Assembly (NCBI RefSeq): GCF_024756235.1
Contig: NZ_JANUGY010000004.1
Span: 372,001-436,000, forward strand
Source: Massilia kyonggiensis
GTDB lineage: Bacteria; Pseudomonadota; Gammaproteobacteria; Burkholderiales; Burkholderiaceae_D
DNA: 64,000 bases
Direction of reading: 5' to 3'
A program made the translations under genes and the position numbers. This document shows, in pieces, positions 32,698 to 42,112 of this stretch. Positions within the stretch are counted from its first letter, which is position 1, and every line of letters starts with the position of its first letter. Under the pieces are notes generated by a model that saw nothing but the letters and a program-made list of their open reading frames with translations, was not told where the DNA came from and did not search any database.

Positions 32698-33636
32698 TCA
32701 GAGTAGCCGGATGCCCGGCAAGGTCCGCAACGACGTCTCGCGCATCACCTGCACGAAATCCTCCAGATAGGCGTCGTCGCGGCCTTTTTCTTTCTTCCCC
32801 TGGCGCGTGACCGCGTACAGGCGTCCCGTCAATCCGCCCTCCCCGATACGCTGCTGCGCCACGTAGCCGCGCTGCAGATATGTCTGCACGGCCCACAGCG
32901 GCAATGCCGCGAAACCCCGGCCGCTCGCCACCAGTTGCAGCATCGCCACCGTCAGCTCCGTCGTGCGGCGCGGCGGTTCCACGCCCGCCGGCCGCAGCAC
33001 CTGGCGCACGAGGTCCAGCATCTCGTCCGGGACCGGGTACGTGATCAGGGTCTCGCCGGCGAAATCGGCGGCCACCAGGTGGTCGCGCGCCAGCAGCGGA
33101 TGGCCCAGCGGCAGGATCGCGACGATGTCGAACTCGAACATCGGATGGATGGCCACGTCGCGCTCGTCCGCATCGACCTCGGAAACGATGGCGACGTCGG
33201 CCCGGTCCTGGTGCAGCAGCCCGACGGGGTCGGACTGGAAGCCGGACACGATGTCCTGCTCGACTTCCGGCCAGCGCAGGCGCAGCGCATCCATCGACGG
33301 CATCAGCCAGTCGAAGCACGTGTGGCATTCGACGGCGATGCGCAGCTTGCCCGCGCCGTGCCCCGTCAGGCGCGCGATGTCCCGTTCCGCCTTGTCCACG
33401 GCCGGGATCACGTCCTGCGCCAGCTCCAGCAGGCGCCGGCCGGCGGGCGTGAACGCGACGGGCGCCGACTTGCGCTCGAACAGCGTCAACCCGTAGAACT
33501 CTTCCAGCGCCTTCAATTGGTGCGACAGCGCGGATTGCGTCACGTTCTGCAGCGCCGCCGCACGGGACACGCTTCCCGCTTCAAGCAGGGCCAGTAAGGT
33601 ACGCAGGTGGCGCAGGTCGAGGATCGAGGTCGGCAT
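32698..33636 (-). CDS. metR: LysR-type transcriptional regulator MetR
   Basis: LysR regulator of 312 aa. N-terminal winged HTH: LDLRHLRTLLALLEAGSVSRAAALQNVTQSALSHQLKALEEFYGLTLFERKSAPVAFTPAG. Effector domain: KLRIAVECHTCFDWLMPSMDALRLRWPEVEQDIVSGF, the strongly conserved MetR segment that binds homocysteine. It is divergent from metE, the classical arrangement: MetR activates metE with homocysteine as coinducer. C-terminal end (LRTLPGIRLL) also as in MetR. Confidence 0.95.
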   Translation of the reverse strand: MPTSILDLRHLRTLLALLEAGSVSRAAALQNVTQSALSHQLKALEEFYGLTLFERKSAPVAFTPAGRRLLELAQDVIPAVDKAERDIARLTGHGAGKLRIAVECHTCFDWLMPSMDALRLRWPEVEQDIVSGFQSDPVGLLHQDRADVAIVSEVDADERDVAIHPMFEFDIVAILPLGHPLLARDHLVAADFAGETLITYPVPDEMLDLVRQVLRPAGVEPPRRTTELTVAMLQLVASGRGFAALPLWAVQTYLQRGYVAQQRIGEGGLTGRLYAVTRQGKKEKGRDDAYLEDFVQVMRETSLRTLPGIRLL

Positions 33637-33645
33637 GAGCGGAAT

Positions 33646-33723
33646 TCATCTGGACAGAAAAATAATTCGTTTGAATTATGCCCGTCGCTCATCGATGATG
33701 ACAAGACTTATTCATCCAGATGA
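33646..33723. promoter_or_regulatory. metR-metE intergenic region with three TCATC/GATGA elements
   Basis: The 96-base gap holds TCATCTGGA (33646-33654), the perfect palindrome TCATCGATGA (33689-33698) and TCATC-CA-GATGA (33712-33723), all built from the same half-sites and spaced about 43 and 23 bases apart. The textbook enterobacterial MetR box (TGAA-N5-TTCA) is not seen. These repeats are the natural candidates for MetR operators. No cobalamin riboswitch is present. Confidence 0.4.
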
Positions 33724-33732
33724 GGCAACAAC

Positions 33733-36066
33733 ATGATCAAAACTCATATTCTCGGCTATCCCCGCATCGGCGCCCAGCGCGAACTGAAATTCGCGCTGGA
33801 GCGTCACTGGCGCGGCGAGATCGACGAGCCCGCGCTGGAAGCCGTCGCCGCGGACCTGCGCGCACGCCACTGGGCCGACCAGCGGGCGGCCGGCCTGGAC
33901 TTCGTCAGCGTGGGCGATTTCGCGTTCTACGACCAGGTGGCCGACCACGTGCTGCTGTTCGGCTGTGCGCCGGCGCGCTTCGGCTTCACGGGCGCGGAAA
34001 CGCCGCTGCAGCAGTTGTTCACGCTGGCGCGCGGCGTGGCGACGGAAGCCCACGGCGATTGCAGCTGCGGCCATACCGACATCGACGGCAAGCCCGCGCT
34101 GGAAATGACCAAGTGGTTCGACACGAACTACCACTACCTCGTGCCGGAATTCGATGCCTCCACGCGCTTCTCACTGGCGCCGGATCGCCTGCTGGACCAG
34201 GTGGCGCAGGCGCGCGCGCTGGGCCACGCCGTCAAGGTCACGCTGGTCGGCCCCCTGTCGTTCCTCTGGCTGGGCAAGGCGAAAGATGGCGCCGACCGCC
34301 TCGCGCTGCTGGACTCCCTGCTGCCGGTCTATTGCGACCTGCTGGCGCGGTTGAAGGCGGCGGGTGCGGAATGGGTGCAGCTGGATGAACCGATCCTCGG
34401 CCTGGACCTGCCGGGCGACTGGTCGCTCGCATTCGAGCGCGCCTACCACCTGCTGCATGGCGCGGGCGTGCCGCTGCTGCTGGCCACCTACTTCTCGCCG
34501 CTGCAGGAGAACCTGAGCCTCGCCTGCAAGCTGCCCGTGGCGGGCCTGCACGTGGACGGCGTGCGCGCGCCGGAAGAGCTGCGCCCCGTAGCGGACTGGC
34601 TGCCCGAGCACAAGGTGCTGTCGGTCGGCATCGTGGACGGCCGCAACATCTGGCGCGCGGATCTCGACGCCTGCCTGGAACGCCTGCGTCCCGTGCTCGA
34701 GCGCCGCCCCGGCGCGGTGTGGCTCGCGCCTTCCTGCTCGCTGCTGCACGTGCCGTTCACGCTCGCGCACGACACGGCCCTGGACGCCGAACTGCGCACC
34801 TGGCTCGCCGGCGCGCGCGAAAAGCTGAACGAGCTGCGCATCCTGAAACAGGCATTGACCGGCGGCGAGCGGGCCGTCGCGATGGATCTCGCTGCCGCCC
34901 GCGCAGCACTGGCCGCCCGCCGCGCCAGCCCGCGCGTGTCGCGTCCCGACGTGGCCGCCGCGCTGGCCGCGCTGCCGCCCGGCGCCGACCGCCGCGCGTC
35001 CCCGTTCGCCCAGCGCCAGGCCGTGCAGCGCGCCCGCTTCGACCTGCCCGCATTCCCCACGACGACGATCGGCTCGTTCCCGCAGACCCCCGCCATCCGT
35101 GCCGCACGCGCCGCCTGGCGCCGTGGCGAGCTGGCGGATGCCGCGTACGACAGCGCGATGCGCGCCGAGATCGCCCACGCCGTGCGCGTGCAGGAGGACC
35201 TCGGGCTGGACGTCCTCGTGCACGGCGAGGCCGAGCGCAACGACATGGTGGAGTATTTCGGCGAGCAGCTGGACGGCTTCGCGTTCAGCGCCAACGGCTG
35301 GGTGCAGTCGTACGGCTCGCGCTGCGTGAAGCCGCCCGTCCTGTACGGCGACGTGGCCCGTCCCGCGCCGATGACGGTGGCGTGGACGGCCTACGCGCAA
35401 AGCCTGACGGCACGGCCGATGAAAGGGATGCTGACGGGCCCCGTCACGATCCTGCAATGGTCGTTCGTGCGCGACGACCAGCCGCGCGCCCTCACCTGCG
35501 CCCAGATCGCGCTGGCGATCCGCGCCGAAGTCACGGACTTGGAAGGGGCCGGCATCGGCATCGTGCAGATCGACGAGCCGGCCCTCCGGGAAGGCCTGCC
35601 GCTGCGCCGCGCGAGCCGCGACGCGTACCTCGACTGGGCCGGCCGCGCCTTCCGCATCGCCGCGAGCGGCGTCGCGGACACGACGCAGATCCACACCCAC
35701 ATGTGCTACGCGGAGTTCAACGACATCCTGCCGGCCATCGCCGCGCTCGACGCGGACGTGATCACGATCGAGACGAGCCGCTCGGACATGGAACTGCTGG
35801 CCGGCTTCGGCGCGTTCGCGTACCCGAACGAGATCGGCCCGGGCGTGTACGACATCCACTCCCCGCGCGTGCCGGCGACGTCCGACATGGTGCGCCTGCT
35901 GCGCAAGGCGAGCGCCGTCGTGCCGGCCGACCGGCTGTGGGTGAATCCGGACTGCGGCCTCAAGACGCGGGCCTGGCCGGAGACCGAAGCGGCATTGCGG
36001 AACATGGTCGCGGCAGCGCGGCTATTGCGCGACGAGGCGGCCGGCGGCCAGCCGCGCGCGGCCTAG
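33733..36066 (+). CDS. metE: Cobalamin-independent methionine synthase MetE
   Basis: 5-methyltetrahydropteroyltriglutamate-homocysteine methyltransferase, 777 aa, cytoplasmic: final step of methionine synthesis without vitamin B12. Starts [23 protein letters not shown] (family start). The two (beta-alpha)8 barrels are complete; zinc ligands are His656 and Cys658 ([12 protein letters not shown]) and Cys741 (NPDCGLKTR), aligning with E. coli His641/Cys643/Cys726. GAGG lies 8 bases before the ATG. Divergent metR should control it. The stop overlaps the convergent FAD monooxygenase gene by 4 bases. Confidence 0.97.
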   Translation: MIKTHILGYPRIGAQRELKFALERHWRGEIDEPALEAVAADLRARHWADQRAAGLDFVSVGDFAFYDQVADHVLLFGCAPARFGFTGAETPLQQLFTLARGVATEAHGDCSCGHTDIDGKPALEMTKWFDTNYHYLVPEFDASTRFSLAPDRLLDQVAQARALGHAVKVTLVGPLSFLWLGKAKDGADRLALLDSLLPVYCDLLARLKAAGAEWVQLDEPILGLDLPGDWSLAFERAYHLLHGAGVPLLLATYFSPLQENLSLACKLPVAGLHVDGVRAPEELRPVADWLPEHKVLSVGIVDGRNIWRADLDACLERLRPVLERRPGAVWLAPSCSLLHVPFTLAHDTALDAELRTWLAGAREKLNELRILKQALTGGERAVAMDLAAARAALAARRASPRVSRPDVAAALAALPPGADRRASPFAQRQAVQRARFDLPAFPTTTIGSFPQTPAIRAARAAWRRGELADAAYDSAMRAEIAHAVRVQEDLGLDVLVHGEAERNDMVEYFGEQLDGFAFSANGWVQSYGSRCVKPPVLYGDVARPAPMTVAWTAYAQSLTARPMKGMLTGPVTILQWSFVRDDQPRALTCAQIALAIRAEVTDLEGAGIGIVQIDEPALREGLPLRRASRDAYLDWAGRAFRIAASGVADTTQIHTHMCYAEFNDILPAIAALDADVITIETSRSDMELLAGFGAFAYPNEIGPGVYDIHSPRVPATSDMVRLLRKASAVVPADRLWVNPDCGLKTRAWPETEAALRNMVAAARLLRDEAAGGQPRAA

Positions 36067-37586
36067 ACCGGGTGGATGCCGCGGTCCGTGAAATACGCCT
36101 CCAGCGTGTCGCGCTCCCCCGCCCGGTCGACCAGCGCGACATAGGTGTCCGGCCGCACGAGGTAGGCCGCGTCGCGCACGAGGCCGGCCGCCTGGCACGC
36201 GTCGCACCAGTCGTAGCGGTACAGTGCGATGCCGCGCCCGGCGCACCAGGTCTGCAGCGCCGGCGCCGCCTCGCCGTACACGTGCACCTGCCACGCCATC
36301 GCCGACAACGGCGCGTGGTTGTCCGGGCCGCCGGCATAGCCCGTCCATGGCAGCCGGTCGCCGCCGCGCACGTGGCCCGCGCTGCCCGCGGACAGGGCAC
36401 TGTCGGGATAATGTATGCCCGTTTGCGACAGCACGCGGAACATGAACGCCCGGATCGGTTCGATGCCGTACGCGGCCGACGCGAACAGGGGCGCGATGTG
36501 CGTGCGCACGAAGTCGGCGAACCCGCCCTCCGCGACGACGAACGAGAACGCGCGGTCCGTCGTCTCCACGAGCCTTTGGGCGAACGCCTTGCGCTCGGTC
36601 TCGTAGGTGTCGATGAGGGTCTCCGGCGCGCGGCCCCGCAGCACGTGGGCCAGCTTCCACGCGACGTTGATCGCGTCGCCGATCCCCGTGTTCATGCCCT
36701 GGCCGCCGGCCGGGCTGTGGACGTGGGCCGCGTCGCCGAGCAGCAGCGCGCGCCCGGACCGGTAATGCCCCGTCACGCGGTGGTGCACGCGGTACGTCGA
36801 GAACCAGTTCACCTGGTTGATCCTCAAACCGAGGCTCGTGATGGCGCGCTGGCGCACGTCGTCGAACGCCAGCGTGTGCCCTTCGCGAACCTCCGCGTCG
36901 CGCACGGCGCCGATCAGCCGGGCGTTGCCCCGCAGGTCGTAGGCGAACAGCGCGGCGAAATCCCCGTCCTCGAGCGACACGTGGATCTCCCCGTTCGCCG
37001 CCGGCCCGCTCACCTCCACGTCGGCGACATAAAAGGTGTGCTGGTACGTGCCGCCCTCGAACCCGGTGCCCAGCTGGTGGCGCACGACGGAATGGGCGCC
37101 GTCGCAGCCCGCCAGCCAAGCGGCCCGGCACGCCGACTCGCCGGCCGGGCCGCGCAGCCTTGCCGTCACCCCGGTGCCATCCTGCTCGAAGCCCAGCAGC
37201 TCGGTATTGCGCTCGACCGTCACGCCCGCCTCTTCCAGGCGGCGCACGAGCACCCGCTCGTGGCGGTCCTGCGGATAGATCAGCACGAACGGATACGGCG
37301 TCAGTTCGCGGCCGGCGTCGCGGAAGGACAGGCGCGCGCGCCGTTCCCCCTTCACCCACAGGTTGATGGCCGGGTTGCGCAGGCCGCCTTCCACGATCTC
37401 GTCCGCCAGGTCGAGCTGGCGGTACAGTTCCAGCGTGCGCGCCTGCACGGCCATCGCGCGCGAACTCGTGCCGGGCCCCGCGCCGCGATCCACGATCCGC
37501 ACCTTGATGCCCTGGCGTACGAGCCAGAGGGCCAGCACGAGGCCGGTCGGCCCGGCGCCCGCGATCAATACTTCGGTCTCGTCCAT
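36063..37586 (-). CDS. FAD-dependent aromatic-ring-type monooxygenase (PheA/TfdB family)
   Basis: Cytoplasmic flavoprotein hydroxylase of 507 aa. Motifs: [21 protein letters not shown] (Rossmann GxGxxG for FAD), [13 protein letters not shown] (the DG motif that binds FAD and NAD(P)H) and [28 protein letters not shown] (GD motif). The C-terminal region is a thioredoxin-like extension as in phenol hydroxylase-type enzymes. Likely hydroxylates a polyketide or phenolic compound with NADPH and O2, substrate not deducible; rifampicin- or tetracycline-type monooxygenases also belong here. A palindromic operator covers its promoter. Single gene. Confidence 0.88.
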   Translation of the reverse strand: MDETEVLIAGAGPTGLVLALWLVRQGIKVRIVDRGAGPGTSSRAMAVQARTLELYRQLDLADEIVEGGLRNPAINLWVKGERRARLSFRDAGRELTPYPFVLIYPQDRHERVLVRRLEEAGVTVERNTELLGFEQDGTGVTARLRGPAGESACRAAWLAGCDGAHSVVRHQLGTGFEGGTYQHTFYVADVEVSGPAANGEIHVSLEDGDFAALFAYDLRGNARLIGAVRDAEVREGHTLAFDDVRQRAITSLGLRINQVNWFSTYRVHHRVTGHYRSGRALLLGDAAHVHSPAGGQGMNTGIGDAINVAWKLAHVLRGRAPETLIDTYETERKAFAQRLVETTDRAFSFVVAEGGFADFVRTHIAPLFASAAYGIEPIRAFMFRVLSQTGIHYPDSALSAGSAGHVRGGDRLPWTGYAGGPDNHAPLSAMAWQVHVYGEAAPALQTWCAGRGIALYRYDWCDACQAAGLVRDAAYLVRPDTYVALVDRAGERDTLEAYFTDRGIHPV

Positions 37587-37640
37587 GTCGCCTCCTCGCA
37601 GGAATGAATGAAAGGAAACCTCCGCCGCGTACGGCGCACG

Positions 37641-37660
37641 GTAACGATACAGTATGTTAC
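37641..37660. promoter_or_regulatory. Palindromic operator in the FAD monooxygenase promoter
   Basis: GTAAC-N10-GTTAC encloses the perfect nine-base palindrome ATACAGTAT. It overlaps a minus-strand promoter candidate (TTGTAG, 16-base spacing, TACTGT). Such composition is typical of TetR operators guarding flavin monooxygenases, yet no regulator gene is adjacent. Binding partner unknown. Confidence 0.4.
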
Positions 37661-37713
37661 GCGCGTCCCGCTACAATGGTCCGGTCGGGCTCGTTAGAGG
37701 AAAGGACCGTATC

Positions 37714-38286
37714 GTGAAGATCGCCTGCATCGCCTGGGGTTCGCTGATCTGGGAACCGGGACCGTTGAAGCTGGCGTCAAGCTGGCAACCGGACGGCCCA
37801 TCCCTGCCGCTGGAATTCGTGCGCGACAGCGACGACAGCGCGGAACTGGCCCTCGTGCTGCACGCGCCCGCGCCGCCCGTGCCCACGCGCTGGGCGCGGC
37901 TGGACACCGACGACCTCGATCACGCCCGCGAGATGCTGCGCCAGCGCGAGAAGATTCGTCCCGAGTTCCCGCAATGGGTGGGCAGCCTGCCCGACCCGGT
38001 GCCGCCGGGCCTGCCCGCGCCGACGCCGGCGGCGATCGTGGCGTGCATCGCGGACTGGCTCGAGACGCGTGACGTCGACGCGGCCGTGTGGACGGCGCTG
38101 CCGGCCAAGTTTGCCGGCGTGAGCGAACGGGCACCGAGCCCGCACGAGGCGGTCGCGCTGCTGGCGGGCCTGCAGGGCGATGAGCGGGCCAGGGCCGAGG
38201 AATACGTGCGCAGGATTCCGCAAGATATCCGCACGTTGTACCGCGGCGTCATCGAGGAACGGCTGGGCTGGACGCCCCGGCCGTAA
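37714..38286 (+). CDS. Unknown protein with GGCT/ChaC-like N-terminal motif
   Basis: Soluble protein of 190 aa. It starts from GTG (AAAGGA eight bases upstream) with VKIACIAWGSLIWEPGPLKLA; the motif WGSLIW-x-PG resembles the YGSLxWxPG loop of gamma-glutamylcyclotransferases (ChaC/GGCT), and LPLEFVRDSDDSAELALVLH could be the next strands of that fold. The rest (DLDHAREMLRQREK, DVDAAVWTALPAKFAG) I do not recognise; the catalytic Glu of the family cannot be assigned. Gamma-glutamyl peptide turnover is possible but unproven. Divergent from the FAD monooxygenase. Confidence 0.6.
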   Translation: MKIACIAWGSLIWEPGPLKLASSWQPDGPSLPLEFVRDSDDSAELALVLHAPAPPVPTRWARLDTDDLDHAREMLRQREKIRPEFPQWVGSLPDPVPPGLPAPTPAAIVACIADWLETRDVDAAVWTALPAKFAGVSERAPSPHEAVALLAGLQGDERARAEEYVRRIPQDIRTLYRGVIEERLGWTPRP

Positions 38287-38287
38287 G

Positions 38288-41077
38288 TCAGCCGCCCGCC
38301 TTGAGCTTCTCCATCAGCTTGCGCGCCTCGTCGGCCTGCGCAAACCGCATGTCCCCCGCGAACAAACCGTCGAGCTCCTTGCGCGCCCCGGCCTTGTCAC
38401 CGCTCGCGGCCAGCGCCGCCGCGAGGTGGTAGCGGATGTCGCGCGCCTTCGGTGCCAGCGCCTGCGCCTCGCGCAGCAAGGTCACGGCACGGGCGGCATC
38501 GCCCTTGCCGACGAGGATCCAGGCCAGCGTATCCATCACGTCCGGACGCTTGGGCGCGCCCTTCAGCGCCGCTTCGGCCGTCGGCTGCGCGCGTGCATCG
38601 CCCAGCGCCTGGTAACACAAAGCAAGGTTGTTCAGCGCGACGGGATTGCCCGGCTGGCGCTTCAGCACGTCTTCGAGCTGGGCCGCGGCCCGCTTGAAGT
38701 CGTTCGCACCCATCCACGTCTGCGCGCGGTACGCGAGCACGCGCACGTCGTCGGGATGCGCGGCCAGCCACTTCGCCAGCCGGCTGTCCGCGTCCGCTGC
38801 CCGGCCGGCCTGGCGCAGCGCGTTGTCGATCTTGATCGCGAGCTCGTTCGTCGCATGCAGCGCGGACGCGCGTTCGAACGCGGCCAGCGCGGCGGCCGGC
38901 TGGCGCTTGGCCATCAGGATGTCGCCTTGTAACTGGTAGCCGGCGGCGCCCTGCGGATGCTGCTTCTGCATGTGGTCCGCGACCATCAGCGCGAGGTCGT
39001 GCGAGCCCTTGCGCACGTACAGCGCGGCCAGTTCCAGCTGCGCCGACGGGAAGTCGGGCTGGATCGCCAGCACGCTCTTGAGGTCTTCCTCGGCCTGCGT
39101 CGTGTTGTTCATCACGAGGCGCAGCGCGGCCACCTGCATCAGTGCCGGTGCGGAGCGCGGCAGCGCCTGCGCCAGCTGCTTGTACGATTCCAGCGCGGCC
39201 GGCAGGTCGCCCCGTGCCAGCTCGGCCTTGCCGCGCAGGTCCAGCAGGTCGGGGTTTTCCGGATGGTTCACCTGCAGGCGGCGCGCCAGTTCCAGCGCCT
39301 TGTCCGTCTGCTCAGTGCGCAGGTAGTGCGCGCACAGGTCGACGCCGGGCCCGATCGCGTGCGGATCGACGGCGGCGGCCTGTTCCAGCCAGCGCGTCAC
39401 CTCGGCACTGTCGTGGCGGCGCTCGGCCAGCGTCGCCAGGCCGTCCATCGCGGCCACGCTTTTCCTGTTCTTCGCCAAAAAGTCGACCAGCACCTGGCGC
39501 GCCTGCGCCGGCTGGCCGGCATCCAGCGCCAGTTGCGACAGGCTCGCCGCGGCGCGGTAGTAGCCCGGATCGAGCTGCAGGGCCCGGGCGAAGCTGGCCC
39601 GCGCGGCATCCGCCTTGCCCTGGGCCGCCAGCACCTGGCCCTTGAGGGCGTGGGCCAGCGGCTTGTCGGGCTGGACGCGCTCCAGCGCGAGCGCCGCGTC
39701 CAGGGCGGCGTCGCGCCGGCCCAGCCGCAGGTTCGCCTGCACGAGGGCTTCCACGGCCTCCGGAGAATTCCTGTCGAGCGCCGTCGCCGCTTGCAGGTCG
39801 CGCACCGCATCGTCGGTCGCGCCCGCACCCAGCCGCGCCAGGCCCAGGCCCGTGCGCAGCGTGGCCGACGCGCCGTCGAGCGCACTGGCGCGCGCGAACA
39901 GGTCGGCGGCCTGGTCATAGCGGTGCGCCTTCAGGCTGGCGTCGGCGGCCAGCGCCAGCACTTCGGCATCGGCCTGGCGCGCGTCCAGCACGGGTTCCAG
40001 CACGGTGCGGGCCTCGTCCCCGTGGCCGGACCCGATCAGCGCCTGCGCCAGCATCTTGCGCGCGTACACGTTGGCGGGATTGCGTTCCAGGTAGCGGCGG
40101 AAATGCTGCTCCGCCTGGTAATTCGACCCCAGCTTCAGGTCGACGGCCCCGGCCAGCAGCACGCTGGGCATGTGGTCGGGCACGGCCTTGAGCACCTTGT
40201 ACAGCACGTCGCGCGCGGCGTCCGGCTTGTCGGTCGTATAGTGCAGCAGCGCCTGCGTGTATGCGACGAGCAGGCTGCCCGGCGCGCCCTTGGCGGCCAG
40301 GTCCAGCTCCGCCTGCGCCATCTGCGGCTTGCGCAGGCCGATGGCGAGATAGGCTTTCTCCACATGGGCCGTGCGGTGCTGCGGGCTGACGGCCAGCACG
40401 CGGTCGTACAGCGCCAGCGCGTCTTCCGGACGCTCGCCCGCGCGCACGAGGTCGGCCTTGAACATCAGCGCGTCCACGTTGCGCGGATCGCGCGCCAGCA
40501 CCCGGTCGGCGTAGCCGTGCGCGCTGTCGGCATGGCCCTCGACCATCGCGAGCCGGCCCAGGCCCACGAGGGCCGCCGGGTCATCCGCACGCTTGGCGAG
40601 CACGTGCTCGTATACGGCGCGCGCCTCGTCGTTGCGGCGCAGGGCCAGGTAGGCGTCGCCGCGCGCGATCGACAGGCCCGGGTCGTCCGGCCCGCCGGCC
40701 GTCTCGTCCAGCGCCTTCTGGTGCTGGCCTTCCATCACGAGCGCCGCGGCCAGCGCGGCCAGCGCCGGCCCGCGCGCATAGCCCCGGTCCAGCGCCTGCC
40801 GGGCTTCCTTCACGGCCGTCGTGCTGTCGCCCAGGTCGAGGTACACCTGCGCGAGCTGGTAGCGCGTGTCCGTGCTGCGCGGGTCCGCGTCCAGCGCGTT
40901 CTTGAGCACGATGAGCGCGCCGCGGAATTCGCCCTTCGCACGCAATTGCGCCGCTTCGGCCCGCTGCTCGACCGCCGACTTCTGGTTGCAGGCCGGAAGC
41001 GTTGCAGTGAGAAAGACGGCCAGGAGGACGGTCGCCAGGCGGCTGGCGCGCGGGGTTGCGGAGGTTAAGGACGGCAT
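38288..41077 (-). CDS. prsT: PEP-CTERM system TPR-repeat lipoprotein PrsT
   Basis: Lipoprotein of 929 aa. Signal peptide ending in LPAC (lipobox, Cys30), then about 20 TPR units (e.g. ALIVLKNALDADPRSTDTRYQLAQVYLDLGD, residues about 50-85; ALSQLALDAGQPAQA-like units to the end). Length, lipobox start (CNQKSAVEQRAEAAQLRAKGEFRGALI) and repeat pattern match PrsT, the TPR protein linked to exosortase/PEP-CTERM and exopolysaccharide loci. It probably scaffolds export at the periplasm or outer membrane. It is divergent from a PEP-CTERM protein gene. Start chosen at MPSLTSATP, which gives a proper signal; an upstream start adds 30 residues. Confidence 0.88.
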   Translation of the reverse strand: MPSLTSATPRASRLATVLLAVFLTATLPACNQKSAVEQRAEAAQLRAKGEFRGALIVLKNALDADPRSTDTRYQLAQVYLDLGDSTTAVKEARQALDRGYARGPALAALAAALVMEGQHQKALDETAGGPDDPGLSIARGDAYLALRRNDEARAVYEHVLAKRADDPAALVGLGRLAMVEGHADSAHGYADRVLARDPRNVDALMFKADLVRAGERPEDALALYDRVLAVSPQHRTAHVEKAYLAIGLRKPQMAQAELDLAAKGAPGSLLVAYTQALLHYTTDKPDAARDVLYKVLKAVPDHMPSVLLAGAVDLKLGSNYQAEQHFRRYLERNPANVYARKMLAQALIGSGHGDEARTVLEPVLDARQADAEVLALAADASLKAHRYDQAADLFARASALDGASATLRTGLGLARLGAGATDDAVRDLQAATALDRNSPEAVEALVQANLRLGRRDAALDAALALERVQPDKPLAHALKGQVLAAQGKADAARASFARALQLDPGYYRAAASLSQLALDAGQPAQARQVLVDFLAKNRKSVAAMDGLATLAERRHDSAEVTRWLEQAAAVDPHAIGPGVDLCAHYLRTEQTDKALELARRLQVNHPENPDLLDLRGKAELARGDLPAALESYKQLAQALPRSAPALMQVAALRLVMNNTTQAEEDLKSVLAIQPDFPSAQLELAALYVRKGSHDLALMVADHMQKQHPQGAAGYQLQGDILMAKRQPAAALAAFERASALHATNELAIKIDNALRQAGRAADADSRLAKWLAAHPDDVRVLAYRAQTWMGANDFKRAAAQLEDVLKRQPGNPVALNNLALCYQALGDARAQPTAEAALKGAPKRPDVMDTLAWILVGKGDAARAVTLLREAQALAPKARDIRYHLAAALAASGDKAGARKELDGLFAGDMRFAQADEARKLMEKLKAGG

Positions 41078-41209
41078 CGCTGATCTTGTTATGGATGAAT
41101 GGTGCATTTTCGTGGCGCAAGCATGTTTATGGCAAGCAAAACCAGCCCGAACTGATCGCGATACCACGTTGCAAAAAGATCACGTCCGCTATTGATATTA
41201 AATAATTTA

Positions 41210-41239
41210 TTTACAAGTTAAATTTATCTGTGGCATGAT
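41210..41239 (+). promoter_or_regulatory. Candidate promoter for the PEP-CTERM protein gene
   Basis: TTTACA and CATGAT at 18-base spacing in an AT-rich stretch; GGGAG at 41272-41276 serves as ribosome site for the GTG start. The order fits a sigma-70 promoter of moderate strength. Confidence 0.33.
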
Positions 41240-41281
41240 GGCGATTGACGCTGGTCAATGTGTACATATTTGGGAGAGTCT

Positions 41282-42106
41282 GTGAAAAAAGCGATCAAGC
41301 TGGCCGTTTCGGCTGCAATCATCCTCGGCGCCAGCCAGGGGTGGGCCGCGACCATCACCGACTCCGGTGTCGGCGCCTATTACGGCTACGACAACCAGGG
41401 CGCGGCCGACGTCATCGGCGGCAGCCAGTACGACATTTCCAAGGCAACGATCGCGCGCGCCGGCAGCGTGCTGACCATCACGATCAACACCAGCTTTGCC
41501 GGCAAGGCGGGCATCAACCCGACCTGGGGCAAGGATGCGTTGACGGGTGCGACGGGCAAGGGCATCGGCTACGGCGACGTCTTCCTGTCCGATACGTGGA
41601 ACGCCGCCGGCACGGCCAGCAATCACTACACGACCGACAACGCGACCAAGGGCACCGTCTGGGACTACGGCTTCGCGCTCGATAACCGCTGGAGCAACAC
41701 GGGCGGCAACTTCAAACTGTACGCCCTGAACGGCGCGACCAACGCGCAGAACATCATCAATTCGAACAGCTACATCAACTGCACGAACTGTAACTACCGC
41801 GAGAACGAGGAAACGGCGGTCAACACGAAGTCGTCGACGGTCAAGTACACGGGCCTGTCCGGCAAATGGGCCGTCTCGACCGGCGCCCTCACGTTCACCA
41901 TCAACCTCTCCGGTTCGGAACTGATGGACTACAGCTCGTTCGCGATGCACTGGGGCGAGACCTGCCAGAACGACGTCCTCGAGGGCGTGGCGATGGGCGT
42001 GGCCGTTCCGCTGCCGGGCACCGCCGCCCTGCTGTTCCTCGGCCTCGGCGCACTCGGTGTGGCGCGCCGCCGCCGCGGCCCGGGCGCGTTCCCCACCGCC
42101 GCCTGA
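41282..42106 (+). CDS. PEP-CTERM sorting domain protein
   Basis: Secreted protein of 274 aa. GTG start (ribosome site GGGAG), basic N-terminus MKKAIKLAVSAAIILGASQGWA signal peptide, Asn/Thr/Gly-rich body with beta-strand pattern, a short CTNCNY Cys pair, and a C-terminal sorting signal: VPLPGTAALLFLGLGALGVARRRR followed by nine residues. This is the PEP-CTERM pattern (Pro-rich motif, hydrophobic helix, Arg cluster), with VPLP in place of VPEP. Exosortase should cleave it and leave the body on the surface or in the exopolysaccharide matrix. An ATG eight codons upstream lacks a ribosome site. Confidence 0.85.
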   Translation: MKKAIKLAVSAAIILGASQGWAATITDSGVGAYYGYDNQGAADVIGGSQYDISKATIARAGSVLTITINTSFAGKAGINPTWGKDALTGATGKGIGYGDVFLSDTWNAAGTASNHYTTDNATKGTVWDYGFALDNRWSNTGGNFKLYALNGATNAQNIINSNSYINCTNCNYRENEETAVNTKSSTVKYTGLSGKWAVSTGALTFTINLSGSELMDYSSFAMHWGETCQNDVLEGVAMGVAVPLPGTAALLFLGLGALGVARRRRGPGAFPTAA

Positions 42107-42112
42107 TTCCCG

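Noticed and set aside
33637..33732. Cobalamin riboswitch ahead of metE
   Set aside because: The gap is only 96 bases and no B12-box is seen.
41221..41260. TGGCAT near the PEP-CTERM gene as a sigma-54 promoter (known for some PEP-CTERM genes)
   Set aside because: The -24/-12 spacing does not give GG-N10-GC; the sigma-70-like TTTACA/CATGAT is a better fit.
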